Assembly: GCF_029784165.1 (NCBI RefSeq)
Contig: NC_073695.1
Location: 143,178,462-143,242,461 of the forward strand
Direction of reading: 5' to 3'
From: Wyeomyia smithii
Lineage: Eukaryota; Arthropoda; Insecta; Diptera; Culicidae
Length of the DNA: 64,000 nt
Below, in pieces: positions 20,959 through 32,120 of this stretch. Numbering within the stretch: position 1 is the stretch's first letter; each line of letters begins with the position of its first letter. A program made the position numbers and the translations under genes. The notes under the pieces were generated by a model. That model searched no databases. It was not told the origin of the DNA and saw nothing but the letters and a program-made list of their open reading frames with translations.

Positions 20959-21814
20959 TTGTTCCTTAGCAACGAAGATGATGACGGGTTTCGTCATTCT
21001 TTCAAGAGCCACAAAACATTCCTTCTGGTTCACTAGGTGATCTCTAGCTCCAGAATCCAGCTTGAAGTTTATTTTTCTTTCAACGTTACTTTCAGATGCT
21101 CTGCCACCCATGAACGCCACAGCTTTTCCGACATTTTCAATAGCTCTTTCGCCACTTGCAACGTTTGCTTCCCCGTGGATCTTGCTGCGACAGTCCTTGG
21201 CCATGTGTCCTTCCTTGTTGCTTCGATTACATTTACCTGAGAACTTCCGGGGTTTTGTTGTCATCTGGTCAGATTTCTACATATCTTCATCTGGTCAGAT
21301 TTCTACATATCTTCTGCCAGCAACCTTTCTCGAACGATATCAAGGGTCAACTTATCCTCTTCAAGGTTCTAACGCGGTGAATAACGGGTCGTATGATTCC
21401 GGGAGAGTTACGAAGAGCTGCAAAACGAGATCGCCTTTTCCAGCTTCGCCCCGGCTGACTTTAGTTTCCGGATGAGCTCGTCGAAAATCTTCAAATGGTC
21501 CTTGATTGATCCATCTTCATCCATTTTGAGTTTTGCGAGCTGTGGTCCCAACTTCCTTGACCGTTTCTTTTTCGCGGATCAAATCTAGTAAATCATCATG
21601 GGTGAAGGAAATGATCATATTCGTTGCTTGGTCGTCCATTTCTTGAAACTTTCTTGCTTCAGCTACTTCGACTGGTGCGTCCTTCTTTATCGCATCCAGC
21701 AATCCAGCTGACTTCAGAAGCTTCTCGACTCTGAGCTTCCAATTCTCGAATCCGGAACCGGAAAACTGTGGGATCCCATGTGCCGGTTCTCTGCGCGTCC
21801 ATAACCTCTTGGTA
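20959..21814 (-). pseudogene. Ty1/copia gag and protease remnant
   Basis: Near the start of the element (right side, minus strand) is MDAQRTGTWDPTVFRF, and after a frame change AIKKDAPVEVAEARKFQEMD and IISFTHDDLLDLIREKETVK, a copia-type gag. Further left are a CCHC-like knuckle (CNRSNKEGHMAKDC) and FKLDSGARDHLVNQKECF, the copia protease active-site region (DSGA). The frame stops at about 20956, where the Gypsy LTR stub begins. Several shifts and one short direct repeat (21267-21310) make it inactive. Confidence 0.75.
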
Positions 21815-21921
21815 TGTGGTAGAATAAAAACAGTAGTTTGAATTGGGAAGAACTTGCACCTTTATAGGACGAGAGTTTATTAACGAATGATTGAAATTTT
21901 CATTTTTGATGGAATCTAACA
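21815..21921 (-). repeat. Probable copia 5' LTR (about 107 bp)
   Basis: On the minus strand it runs TGTTAGATTCC to CTACCACA, so it has TG...CA ends. It is followed by GAGGTTATGGACGCG, which resembles the copia-type primer-binding site (GGTTATGG) and overlaps the gag ATG. No second LTR copy is visible in the window, so the boundaries are inference. Confidence 0.45.
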
Positions 21922-23407
21922 AACTTGTTACTAGGATTACCTTCTATGATTACCACTTCCAACTTCAACAAAAAGTCAATCCATCCCTTTCAAAAACTGT
22001 TCAAGCATTCATCTAGGGTAAAAAGGTATAATACGCCCCCCCTAAGGAACATCGTCAATATTTTAGCTATGTTCATCACAAGCAACAAATCCCCAAGCAG
22101 CACGCATTGTTGCAATGAAGCAAATGCAACTCTCAATGCAGCATTCAAAGATTGTAATAAATCGCATCCGTTACTTTTATTCAACTTGTAAATAACCGAA
22201 AAAGCGCAGGAGGTGGAGCCTATATGCAACTAACAGTGCTATATGAACCATCATCTGCATCGATAGCCGCTGCAGTATAGGGAGAAATAAAGTTAAGTTT
22301 GTTTACCTTTACTGTTATTACTCTTCGGTGATGGTGTCGCGAAGTTTAATATAACTACATACATTATAAAACACCTCAAATATATCGAACTTTTTCTCTA
22401 CTTACGCTTCTGATAGGTATGTAATTCTACCTGCGATTCAAAATTTAACGTGCAAAAAATGTTTTTACTTCGTAATTATTCACGCGCCTTTTATAAAGTG
22501 TTGTAAAAGAAATTTTATGATTCAAACTCGCCAAATTATAAACAATGTTTTGAGAAACGATAGTTCATCAAACCTTGCTCAGTGGATTTGCAGTGTTAAT
22601 CATTCGTAATATGGAATAACAAAACCATATTTCCAACAATAATCATTTATCATTCGTTTATATTAGAGATGGCTGTTTTACCACACAGTAATTTTAGCAA
22701 ATATATGGTTCAACAAGATGTTGCTATACATTTTCATCACTAGTTTGCTTTCCTTAGAAGAAAACGTTTGTGAAACAACAATGTGTAACATAATGTGACA
22801 TTATCGTTATTTAAAAGCATCATGAAATATGCAGTTGGAAATAGATTGTAGAAAACTATTGAGCAATTTCTAGTTTTCAGTTACGAGAATGATACACGTA
22901 AATAACAAAATGTTGCTCAGTTCTTTTATATTTCTTCGGAGTAACCGAAAAAGTTTCTTGCACCGTTAAAAAGGTTTTAAAACAACAAATATTGAGTAGT
23001 CTCATTTGAAAACATGTTGCAAGTGCTGCTTGGGTCGTTCATGCAGTTGGATACACTATTTTGTTGGAATGCACTGCTATTATTTTGTTTTGTAATTACT
23101 GTTACACAAAAACGCCATAATTTTATTAAAAAATACGACAAAATTGCAAGCTTTTCAATCTAGCGGGGCAAAACGCCCCAGATGCAGTATAATATGCCCC
23201 ATGCAGTAGCTTCATTTGGCAGCTCAGCACGCGAAGTGAAACAGCACTTGAAGTCTCAGAAGCGAACGCTAAAGCTGTGAACAAATCAGCCCGGCTAGCG
23301 GTGGGGCATATTGCCCGGAGCTGTAATGTAGCAGAAAGCAAATTATACAATTTTTATCGTTTCTTTACTAGATACAGCTACTTAGAGGTTCATTTGAGAT
23401 ATATTAG
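21922..23407. other. Non-coding stretch, no gene recognised
   Basis: AT-rich sequence with no convincing frame. A few GC-rich islands contain GGGGC/GCCCC pairs (for example GGGGCAAAACGCCCC near 23164 and GCCCCATGC near 23195; GGTGGGGCATATTGCCC near 23300). Similar GGGGC motifs appear at 31670-31695, on the other side of the Gypsy element inserted at 23408. Confidence 0.5.
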
Positions 23408-23625
23408 TGTGGTGTACAGATAAAAACCAAGTCAAAGGCTAAGGCCGATTAGAATATTGATTATGTGAAACGTACAGCGTGTTTACCAACACGCGCGAAA
23501 GCAATGCAAATAAATACCGCTGAGCTGAGCTCGAGCGGCAGAAGATTCTTTATACAGTTCGTTGATCTCTGATCCGAAATCCTTGGAGTTCACTGACCTT
23601 CTTTTACCTAGTTGTGATATATTAA
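23408..23625 (+). repeat. 5' LTR of the older Gypsy element
   Basis: Starts TGTGGTGTACAG and contains GTGTTTACCAACACGCGCG. It ends in A/T-rich sequence just before TTGGCGACGAAG. The exact 3' end is uncertain by about 10 bases because the LTRs diverge there. Confidence 0.82.
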
Positions 23626-23896
23626 AATTGGCGACGAAGTCAATTTGGTACGCGTGTGCAAAAATTTGAAAAGTTAGTGAAATTGCTGATTAGTTGTGCA
23701 AAGGCACGCAAAAGTTTGAATTTGTTTGATATTTGCGAGGCACGGCAACGGCCGTAAGTGATTTTATAGAAGGAAAAAGGGGACGAAAAGTTCAGTTGTT
23801 GAAAATTTTTAGAAAAATTCGGGCACAACGGTGCTAATTTTAGTGAAAAGAATAAAAAAAGTGTGATACTCTGAGGGAAAAAAGTGCGAAGGCAAA

Positions 23897-26327
23897 GGTC
23901 TTTTAAATAGTGTGAATGCGAAGGTCTCGATGTTAAGAGCCAGTTCGCGAGAGCCGCAACCGCCTTTCTGAGGGACGTTGTTTTGATGTTCTCCGATTGG
24001 GCTGAAATTTTCAGCGTTTGTTTGTCTATTCAAGGTATAAAGTTTTGCAAAATTTCAATTCTTCTTTGAGGTTAAGTGGGGTAAAACGGCCCTTGAAAAT
24101 GTTTTGTCCAAAAACGTCCAAATACTAAAAAGTGCAATAACTCCTGCTAGACTTGATGGATTTTTCTAAAAATTTGTGGTATTATTCTACACTAAAAGTA
24201 CTTCAAAACGCATGGTAACAATATAGGGTAAAGAGAAATTGACGAAAAAAACGCATTTTTCTTTTAAAATTTGTAAATTTTCAGGGTCATCCTACTCTTT
24301 TCAACATCGCTAGAAAAAATATCTGAATATGGCGTTTTGTAGAGCAACTCAAGAGCTTTGATGTCATGTATAAGCCAAGTGTGCCAAATGGGGTAAAACG
24401 GCCCTAGAAAGTTTTTTTTTAAAAACCGTCAAAATCACTATGATCACTGTAATTTCTGCTAGACTTAAAATATTTTACTAAAAATTTGGATTATCGCTGT
24501 ACCTTACCAGAGCTACCTACTTCACCAGAAGATACGCAATTTGGGGTAAAACGTTCCTTGAAGATTTTTTTTTCGAAAAATGCCGTCAAAATCACCAATA
24601 CTGCAAGAACTCGGGTTAGACTCGATAGATTTACTGAAAATTTAGATAATTACTCTAAGTTAATACGAACTTAAAGGCAAGATGACAAAAATGACAAATA
24701 GATTTTCATAACAGAAATAAACATTTTTCTTGAGAAATACTTAGCGATTTTCAGGGTGCTATTTTCTCTACAGAAAAGGTCCAGAACCAGAAGTTAGCAT
24801 TTGATAAACTAATACAAAGCTTTTATTTGGCATAATATCCAGATGCATCTTTTGGGAAGTGACTAAAAAGGACTATAATTTTCCTTGACTTCACGAAAAG
24901 CTTCAAACAAGGTAAAAGATATTATCGACATGATGGTCGCGAAAATAAATAATTCCAACCGAGTACCTACTTATCCGTGGAGCAAATAAAATCGTTATTT
25001 GCACGATTCTCTGCAATAGTTATGTATGCAAAACTTAGCGTAAAGGAAGATGGTGCTTTGATGAACGTTGAAGAACATCATGAGTAAAAATCGTTAAGCA
25101 TTAATGTTCGAAGTCGTGATTTTTCAAAATGATTGTTCATTTTTGTTGATACAACAGCAACCAGAGTAACATGATTTTTTTGGCCAACACTCAGGAAAAA
25201 GCTAAGAATGAGACCGATGACAATAAAGTTAAAAATAATCAAATTAAATAGATTTAAATTAAATTTAAAAACAATAAAATTAAAAAGATGAACAACATGA
25301 AACTCAAACCATAACTTACTTCATTTGCTTAAACAAAACTCGAAATATTGCAGTCTTTCAGCAACCGTCTCATCGATATTGTCTTTTACAGGGTTTGATG
25401 CTTTTCTTGAAACCTAGTGAAAAAGTCAAAAAAAAGTTCAGTCCTTTTTAGTCAGTTTTTAAATGATGCATCTGGAATTGATATCAAATACTAGCTCTTT
25501 AGTTGTTTTGTAAAATGCTAACTTCGGGTTTTGGACTGTTTTTTGTTGAGGAAATAGCACCCTGAAAATCGCCAAGTATTTTCCAAGAAAAATATATTTT
25601 TTTTCGTCATGTAAATCTATTTGTCACTTTTGTCATCTTACCCTTAAGTTCGTATCTAACTAGAGTTATAATCTAAAATTTCAGTAAATTTATCAAGTCT
25701 AACCCGAGTTATTGCAGTTTTGGTGATTTTGACGGCATTTTTCGAAAAAAAAAATCTTCAAGGAACGTTTTACCCCAAATTGCGTATCTTCTGGTGAAGT
25801 AGGTAGTTCTGGTAAGGTACAGTGATAATCCAAATTTTAAGTAAAATCTTTTAAGTCTAGCAGGAACTAAAGTGATTCTAGTGATTTTGACAGTTTTTTG
25901 AAAAAAAAACCTTCTAGGGCCGTTTTACCCCATTTGGCACACTTGGGTTCTACATGACATCAAAGCTCTTGAGTTGCTCTACAAAACGCCATATTCAGAA
26001 ATTTTTTCTAGCGATGTTGAAAAGAGTAGGATGACCCTGAAAATTGACAATTTTTAAAAGAAAAATGCGCTTTTTTTCGTCAATTTACCTCTTTACCCTA
26101 TATTGTTACCATGCGTAGCAGGAGTTATTGCACTTTTTAGAATTTGGACGTTTTTGGACATATCATTTTCAATGGCCGTTTTACCCCACTTAACCTCAAT
26201 GAAAAAAATGAAATTTTGCAAAACTTCCTACCTTGAACACAAGGACAAACAAATGCTGAAAATTTCATCCCAATCGGAGAACATCAAAACAACATGCGGT
26301 TGCGCCTCTCGCGAACTTGCTCTTAAT
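23897..26327. mobile_element. Foldback element: about 1-kb inverted arms with internal subrepeats
   Basis: The left arm (about 23933-24955) and right arm (about 25358-26325) are reverse complements with point differences and small indels. The spacer is about 400 bp. Pairs include GGGGTAAAACGGCCC near 24069 and 24390 with GGGCCGTTTTACCCC near 25918, and AGAGCAACTCAAGAGCTTTG near 24340 with its complement near 25965. Each arm has about three degenerate subrepeats beginning GGGGTAAAACG. TGCGAAGGCAAA occurs at 23885-23896 and 26328-26339 and may be the target duplication. No transposase is encoded. Confidence 0.85.
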
Positions 26328-26798
26328 TGCGAAGGCAAAAATATAGTGCAAATGAAACGAAAAGAAAGCGAAGGTTTTAAGAAAAAAGTGATTTGAAAAG
26401 TATTAAAAGGAAAAGAAAGTGTGTGTATAAAAGCAATTTAAAAAAAAATCATTTAATTCACTGTGTTCCTCCAGCGGGAGAAGTTTCATCTTAGTTTCAT
26501 TACTTATCCGCTGTGTTGCTCAAAGTGCATTGAGTGCCAGTACTAAATCATTACGGCAACGGTGTAAGCAGGATCGACTGGAGAGCGTGTGCTAAAGGTT
26601 CTACGGGAGATTTGTCTACTTCGGTTCTGCTTTGCGCTCCTGCTCCGATTCTACAGCATACAACACTATCCCGATCGTTAACGGAGAGCGTGAAAAGGTT
26701 TGGTAATTTACATCGACTCTGGTAAGCGATTCTTTTTTTCTCTTTTGTGATTCGTTAGGGTAACTCTACTTTTCATTAGTGCTGCAGATTTGGTTGAA
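26328..26798 (+). other. Gypsy leader right of the foldback element
   Basis: A/G-rich non-coding sequence (runs of AAAGAAAGCGAAGG type) leading to the gag ATG at 26799. A short frame at 26534-26725 has no recognisable domain. Confidence 0.6.
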
Positions 26799-27874
26799 AT
26801 GGCTTCGAACATTGTCGGTTCGATTGAGCCCTCATCCCTGGTACTTCATTCACCAATTATGTTGAGCGGTTAGGGTTCGTCTTTCAGTACAATAATGTAC
26901 CGGAGAGCTCACAGAAAGCTTTATTTATAACGCTTAGCGGACCAGCAGTGTTTGAGGAACTCAAACTGCTGTATCCGGCGAGAGACTTATCCACCTTGCA
27001 ATACGCTGAGATAATTAAGAAATTAAAAGAACGTTTTGATGAAAAAGAATCAGATCTTTACAACGATTTAAATTTTATAGTCGCGTTCAAGGGAAGGATG
27101 AGTCCGCAGAAAATTTTGTTTTGGCTGTTAAGCTCCAAGCGGATTTCTGTGAGTTTGGAGAATTTAAGGATACAGCGTTTAGGGACAAGCTTTTGATGGG
27201 TTTTTTCAATAAGGAGCAGAAAATGTTAAGCGAAGAAAATTTGACGTTGGCTTCGGCGGAGCGTATGTTAGTAAATTGGGAGTTGGCAGGATCGAGATGA
27301 ATATTTGAACGAACGAAATGGTAGAAATAGAAGCAGAAGTAGAAGTAGGTCAGGTTTTCACATGAGAAATAGAAGCAGGAGTAATAACAGAGATAGAAGT
27401 AGAAGCAGATCAAAAAAATATAAATACAACAAACCCGTAGTCTCTTGCTATTTTTGTGGAAAACCAGGACATATTTGGAAGAGATGCTTCAAATACATCA
27501 ACAGTCAACGCAAACCATCTGTTCGTTTTGCCGATGAGCCGCAACCAGGCACTAGCGCTGAATCTAACTTGGAACAATTGTTTAGCAGATTCAAGCCAAT
27601 GTTGGACGATTCTTCAGATGACTCAGGTGAATTCACATGTATGATGGTTTCAAACAAAACAAATTTTAATGAGCCCTGTTTGATTGATGTAAAAATTCAA
27701 AATCGTTTTGTTAAAATGGAGGTTGACTGTGGTTCGTCAATCACTCTTATGGGAAAACGTTTATATGCAAAATTTTTTGATTTACCATTAGAAAAATGTG
27801 AAAAGAAGTTGGTCGTTGTAAAAGGGGCTGAATTATCGGTTTTGGGCAAAGCATTGGTTGATGTTTGGAATTGA
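26799..27874 (+). pseudogene. Older Gypsy gag and protease, several shifts
   Basis: ATG 26799 opens MASNIVGSIEPSS. After a shift near 26860 the frame includes FITLSGPAVFEELKLLYPAR and YAEIIKKLKERFDEKESDLY, and after another shift a stretch ending near 27299. A strongly basic Arg/Ser repeat region (27305-27420) precedes one knuckle, CYFCGKPGHIWKRC (about 27446-27487). FVKMEVDCGSSITLMGKRLY is the protease active site with Asp-Cys-Gly-Ser instead of the usual DTG/DSG. The frame ends at 27874. The younger relative (48004-51323) shows the same order. Confidence 0.8.
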
Positions 27875-30788
27875 TTATTTTAGACAGTCAGAATGATTTT
27901 CTTCCTTTGTTAGGGCGCAGCTGGTTGGATGTGTTAGGGCGCAGCAAGTGGATGTGTTTTATTCTGATTGGAGAAAATCCTTTAAAAAATTTTCCGCCAT
28001 AAACAATGTTGGTACCATAAACCAGAGGGATAAAACAATTTCAAATATTAAAAGGCAATATCCTCATGTTTTTCTTAAAGATTTTTCATCTTCTATTGTT
28101 GGGTACGAGGCAGATTTGGTGCTGAAAGAGGATACACCTATATTTAAAAGGGCTTATGATGTGCCACACAGGTTGCAAGATAAGGTCATAGAGCATTTAG
28201 AGATGTTAGAACAACAAAAAAGTAAAACACCAGTTAAGACTAGTGAGTGGGCCTCCCCTGTAGTAGTAGTGATGAAAAAATCAGGAGATTAGGATGGGTA
28301 TCGACTGTAAGGTGTCTATAAATAAATCAATCATTCCCAACACATATCCGCTTCCCGAAGCACAGGATTTGTTCGCCAAGCTTTCTGGGTGTAAGGTGTT
28401 TTGTTCTCTTGACCTTGAAGGCGCATATACTCAGTTGGCCTTGTCAAAGAACTCCAGGAGATTTGTAGTAATCAATACTATTAAGGGTTTGTTTACTTAT
28501 AATCGTTTACCCCAGGGAGCATCGTCTAGCGCGGCAATTTTTCAACAGGTAATGGAGCAGGTTTTGGCTGGTTTAGAGAATGTTTCGGTTTACCTTGATA
28601 ATGTTTTAATTGCAGGAGTTGATTTAGATGATTGTCATAAAAAACTTTATACCGTATTGGATCGACTAAACAAGGCAAACATTAAGGTGAACTGGAAAAA
28701 GTGTTCATTTTTCGTATCAAATTTGCCTTATTTGGGACACATTATAACTGATAAGGGGTTGCTTCCTAGTCCTGATAAAATTTCCACCATTAGTAAAGCA
28801 GCCACCCCAAAGAATGTTACGTAACTAAAAGCCTTTTTGGGCCTAGTTAATTATTATGGCAAATTTGTTCCACATTTGTCCTCTAAACTTTTTTGTCTGT
28901 ATCAACTACTTAAAAAAGACGTAAAATTTGAGTGGGATAGAAAATGAGAGGCTTTTGTTAATAGCAAAAAGGCTTCAGGATATGGACTAGGTGGAATTAT
29001 GGCGCACATGGTTAACGGTGTAGAAAAACAAGTTTGTTTCACTTCTTTCTCTTTGAACAAAGCACAACGTTCTTACCCGATCCTACATTTAGAGGCTTTG
29101 GCTTTAGTAAGAACAATCAAAAAATTTCACAAATTTTTATATGTCAGAGTTTTACGGTGTACACAGATCATAAACCTTTGGTTGGAATCTTTGGGAGATC
29201 TGGTAAAAACGCGATTTATGTAACTAGATTACAACGGTATATTTTGGAGCTGTCAATTTATGACTTTACAGACCGTCTGCTCAAATGGGTAATGCAGATT
29301 TTTGCTCGCGTTTTCCTCTTGACTTAGGTACTCCTGAAGAATATGACAGAGAATTCGTTAAAAGCATAAATTTTTCTCAGGAAGTTCCCGTAATTTATAC
29401 CAAGATTGCTAAGGAAACGAGTCGTGATGTGTTTTTACAACGAATTATCAATTACTATCAGAATGGTTGGCCTGAGAAGATAGACAAGGAATTATTAAAT
29501 GTCCACTCTAATAGACACGACTTAGAACTGATTGACGGGTGTCTGATCTTCCAGGACAGAGTTGTTATTCCAAGAAGCAGGCATAGAGATAATTTAAAAC
29601 TGTTACATGTAAACCATTCAGGTCTCGTGAAAATGAAGCAGATGGCTCGTAGGTCTGTGTACTGGTTTGACATCAACGCAGCTATAGAGGCTTTCGTCCA
29701 AGCATGTGTATCGTGTAATAAGATGGCAATAGTTCCCAAAAGCAAGACACAAACGCATTGGGTTCCTTCGGTTCGTCCGTTTAGTAGAATACATGCCGAT
29801 TTATTTTTATTTCGGTCAAAAGATATTTTTGCTCATTGTTGACAGTTATTTTAAATGGATCGAAGTAGAATGGATGCGTTATGGAACTTATGCAAGCAAG
29901 ATTATTAGGAAATTTGTTTCTCTTTTTGCAAGATTTGGTCTTCCGGATGTGGTGGTGACGGATGGTGGTCCACCCTTCAATTCGTCTGTTTTTGTATCAT
30001 TTTTGGTAAGGCAAGGAATAGTAGTAATGAAAAGCCCTCCTTACAATCCCTCTAGTAATGGGCAAGCCGAAAGGTCGGTAAGGATTGTCAAGGAAGTGTT
30101 CAAAAGGTTCCTGTTTGATGAAGATGTTAGGCAGATGGATACGGAGGATCAGATTAACTTGTTTCTGATAAATTATAGATATTCTTGCTTGCCAAGGGAT
30201 GGGACTTTTCCATCAGAGAAAATATTTACGTATACACCAAAGATTTTATTGGATTTGATTAATCCAAAGAAAATTGACAAACCAAAGATTAATGATTCTT
30301 TTGATGATAAAAAAATAACAATCTGTGATATTCTTAGTTTTAAGCAAACAAATTTGGTTGATCCAATTGCTCAATTGAAGTTAGGAGATAACATTTGGTA
30401 CAGAAATCATAATATTAAAGACTCTTCCAGATGGGTAGAAGCCAAATTTATTAAACAGTGTTCTCCTACAATTTTCCAGATCAGTTTCGGAAACATGGTG
30501 CTAAAGGCGCATCGCGAGCAATTGAAGTTCCCGAAAACATCTAGTGTAAGGCATAATTTGACTGTTCCGTGCAGGAGGGCCTGCAAACGTGAAAGATCCA
30601 CTTCAGGTTGCGAGTTCTTTGGTTTCTCTGACGAAGTATTAGAGAATGACCTTAAGAGGTTGCGGATGGATGATGGCACTAATAGCGCAGCAGGATCATC
30701 GGCTCCAAGAAGGTCAGAAAGAATTAAGTACAGAAGAGAGAACATGAAGGTAAAACAAAAAAAAATGAACATTAAAAAGCTAATGTGA
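27875..30788 (+). pseudogene. Older Gypsy pol (RT, RNase H, integrase), decayed
   Basis: The RT region starts near 27948, is interrupted near 28290, and contains NTYPLPEAQDLFAKLSGCKV, CSLDLEGAYTQLAL, YNRLPQGASSSAAIFQQVM and YLDN at 28591-28602, where active RTs have YLDD. A stop lies near 28822 and a deletion near 28960. RNase H is partial (FTVYTDHKPLVGIFG, 29140-29190). The integrase zinc-binding region (HVNHSGLVKMKQMARRSVYW and CVSCNK) is at 29606-29725. A shift follows near 29815, then VTDGGPPFNSSVF and NPSSNGQAERSV (core Asp and Glu boxes) and a Lys-rich C-terminus ending at 30788. Cannot be active. Confidence 0.85.
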
Positions 30789-31229
30789 ACGATTTCGGTG
30801 ATGTGTGTCAAAGGACACAAATTAAAAAAAAATTAATTGTTAATGAAAAGATATAGGTGTCAACGGGCACTATCTGAAAATAAAATAAAATGGTTAGAAA
30901 AAGATATCGGTGTCAATCTATCTAGCTATCTGAAAAATTCAAATTCAAATTGAAAAAATTGAATTTCAAATAATCAAACAATTATATCTATAAGTATTTT
31001 TTACAAAAAAATGTATTATAAATGAGAGTGTCAATGGACACATGCAGAAAATTAGAATTGTAATATGTGTCAATGGACACAATTTGGAAATGGAATTATT
31101 ATTATGTAACAAGTTTTACAAATTAGAGCGTTAAAGAACGCAATTCAAATTTAATACAAAAATTATCTTAATTATATTTTTTTAATTATTTGCATTGTAA
31201 ATGTATTCAAAATGCAAAAGAGGAAGAAT
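30789..31229 (+). other. Older Gypsy 3' region with a series of small stem-loops
   Basis: Non-coding, A/T-rich. Small inverted repeats recur about every 40-110 bases: TGTGTCAAAGGACACA near 30805, GTGTCAACGGGCAC near 30858, AGTGTCAATGGACAC near 31027, TGTGTCAATGGACACA near 31066 and GCGTTAAAGAACGC near 31128. Each has a five- or six-base stem and a four-base loop. Function unknown. Confidence 0.6.
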
Positions 31230-31446
31230 TGTGGTGTACAGAAAAAGACCAAGTCAAAGGCTAAGGCCGATCAGAATTTTTATTATGTAAAACATACAGC
31301 GTGTTTACCAACACGCGCGAAAGCAATGCAAATAAATACCGCTGAGCTGGGCTCGAGCGGCAGAAGATTCTTGATACAGTTCGTTGCCCTCTGATCCGAA
31401 ACCCTTGGAGTTCACTGACCTTCTTTTACCTAGTTTTGAATTAAAA
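31230..31446 (+). repeat. 3' LTR of the older Gypsy element
   Basis: Matches 23408-23625 with about 12 substitutions in 205 comparable positions and a slightly different A/T-rich end. No clear target duplication could be read around the element. Confidence 0.82.
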
Positions 31447-32120
31447 TAAGTTCAAATGCCAGGTAATAAACTTTATACGCTAGTGAAAAAACGTTACGGG
31501 AACGCTGCAAGAAATTAGATCTGAAGCAGCTCAAATCAAAATTGACTTTTGTTTAGTTTTTGCTGCTAGTGACAATTATCAAACTTGCACAGAAGGTTGG
31601 TCCTATGACCCGCTACGGATTCCCAATAGTCGCATGTCTTATTTTTTGTGTGTTTCCGAATAAATGGAATGGGGCGTTATGCCCCGGGGGGGCGTTTTAT
31701 ACATATTTAGCCTAATTTGACAGAACCAGAGAGGCCCCAGAAATAGGGTACATTTACCTTATATGGGAGACGTCAATATGCTTCCGGAATAAACCCTTTT
31801 AATACTGTTAAACATGACAAATTTTAGAAGGTCTTTTCCAAAATGAATTCTTTTCTTTAATAATGGAACGCAACTTTCAATACAAGTAGTATATAATAAT
31901 CGTTAAACTGCAAAAGACAATGCAATCGTTTTCTGTTTTTTTTTTCATATGTTGCAATTATACGTTAATATTGCACAATGAATAAATTCAATATAATCTC
32001 GTCTCTGATACTGAAGCAGATTGTTTTACTTCTTTTATGCTTGTACTTGTTTTGTTCTTTGGCAAATTATTCACAAATACACGATTCCTTTTCTAATTAA
32101 CCAAAAGTTATTCTTCGAAA
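31447..32120. other. Downstream flank of the phosphatase exons
   Basis: Non-coding. It lies 3' of the phosphatase stop codon (gene on the minus strand) and so probably includes its 3' untranslated region. A GGGGCGTTATGCCCC motif lies at about 31673-31687. No confident polyadenylation signal was picked. Confidence 0.5.

Larger units (their letters stand above)
23408..31446 (+). mobile_element. Ty3/Gypsy element, older copy with a foldback insertion
   Basis: LTRs at 23408-about 23625 and 31230-about 31446 start TGTGGTGTACAG and differ at about 12 of 205 comparable positions. TTGGCGACGAAG follows the 5' LTR (primer-binding site). Gag, protease, RT, RNase H and integrase fragments follow in the usual order on the plus strand, with several shifts. 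The leader between the primer-binding site and gag is about 3.2 kb because a foldback element lies in it. The proteins resemble those of the younger element at 46617-52531, so the two belong to one lineage (K02A2.6-like). Confidence 0.9.
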
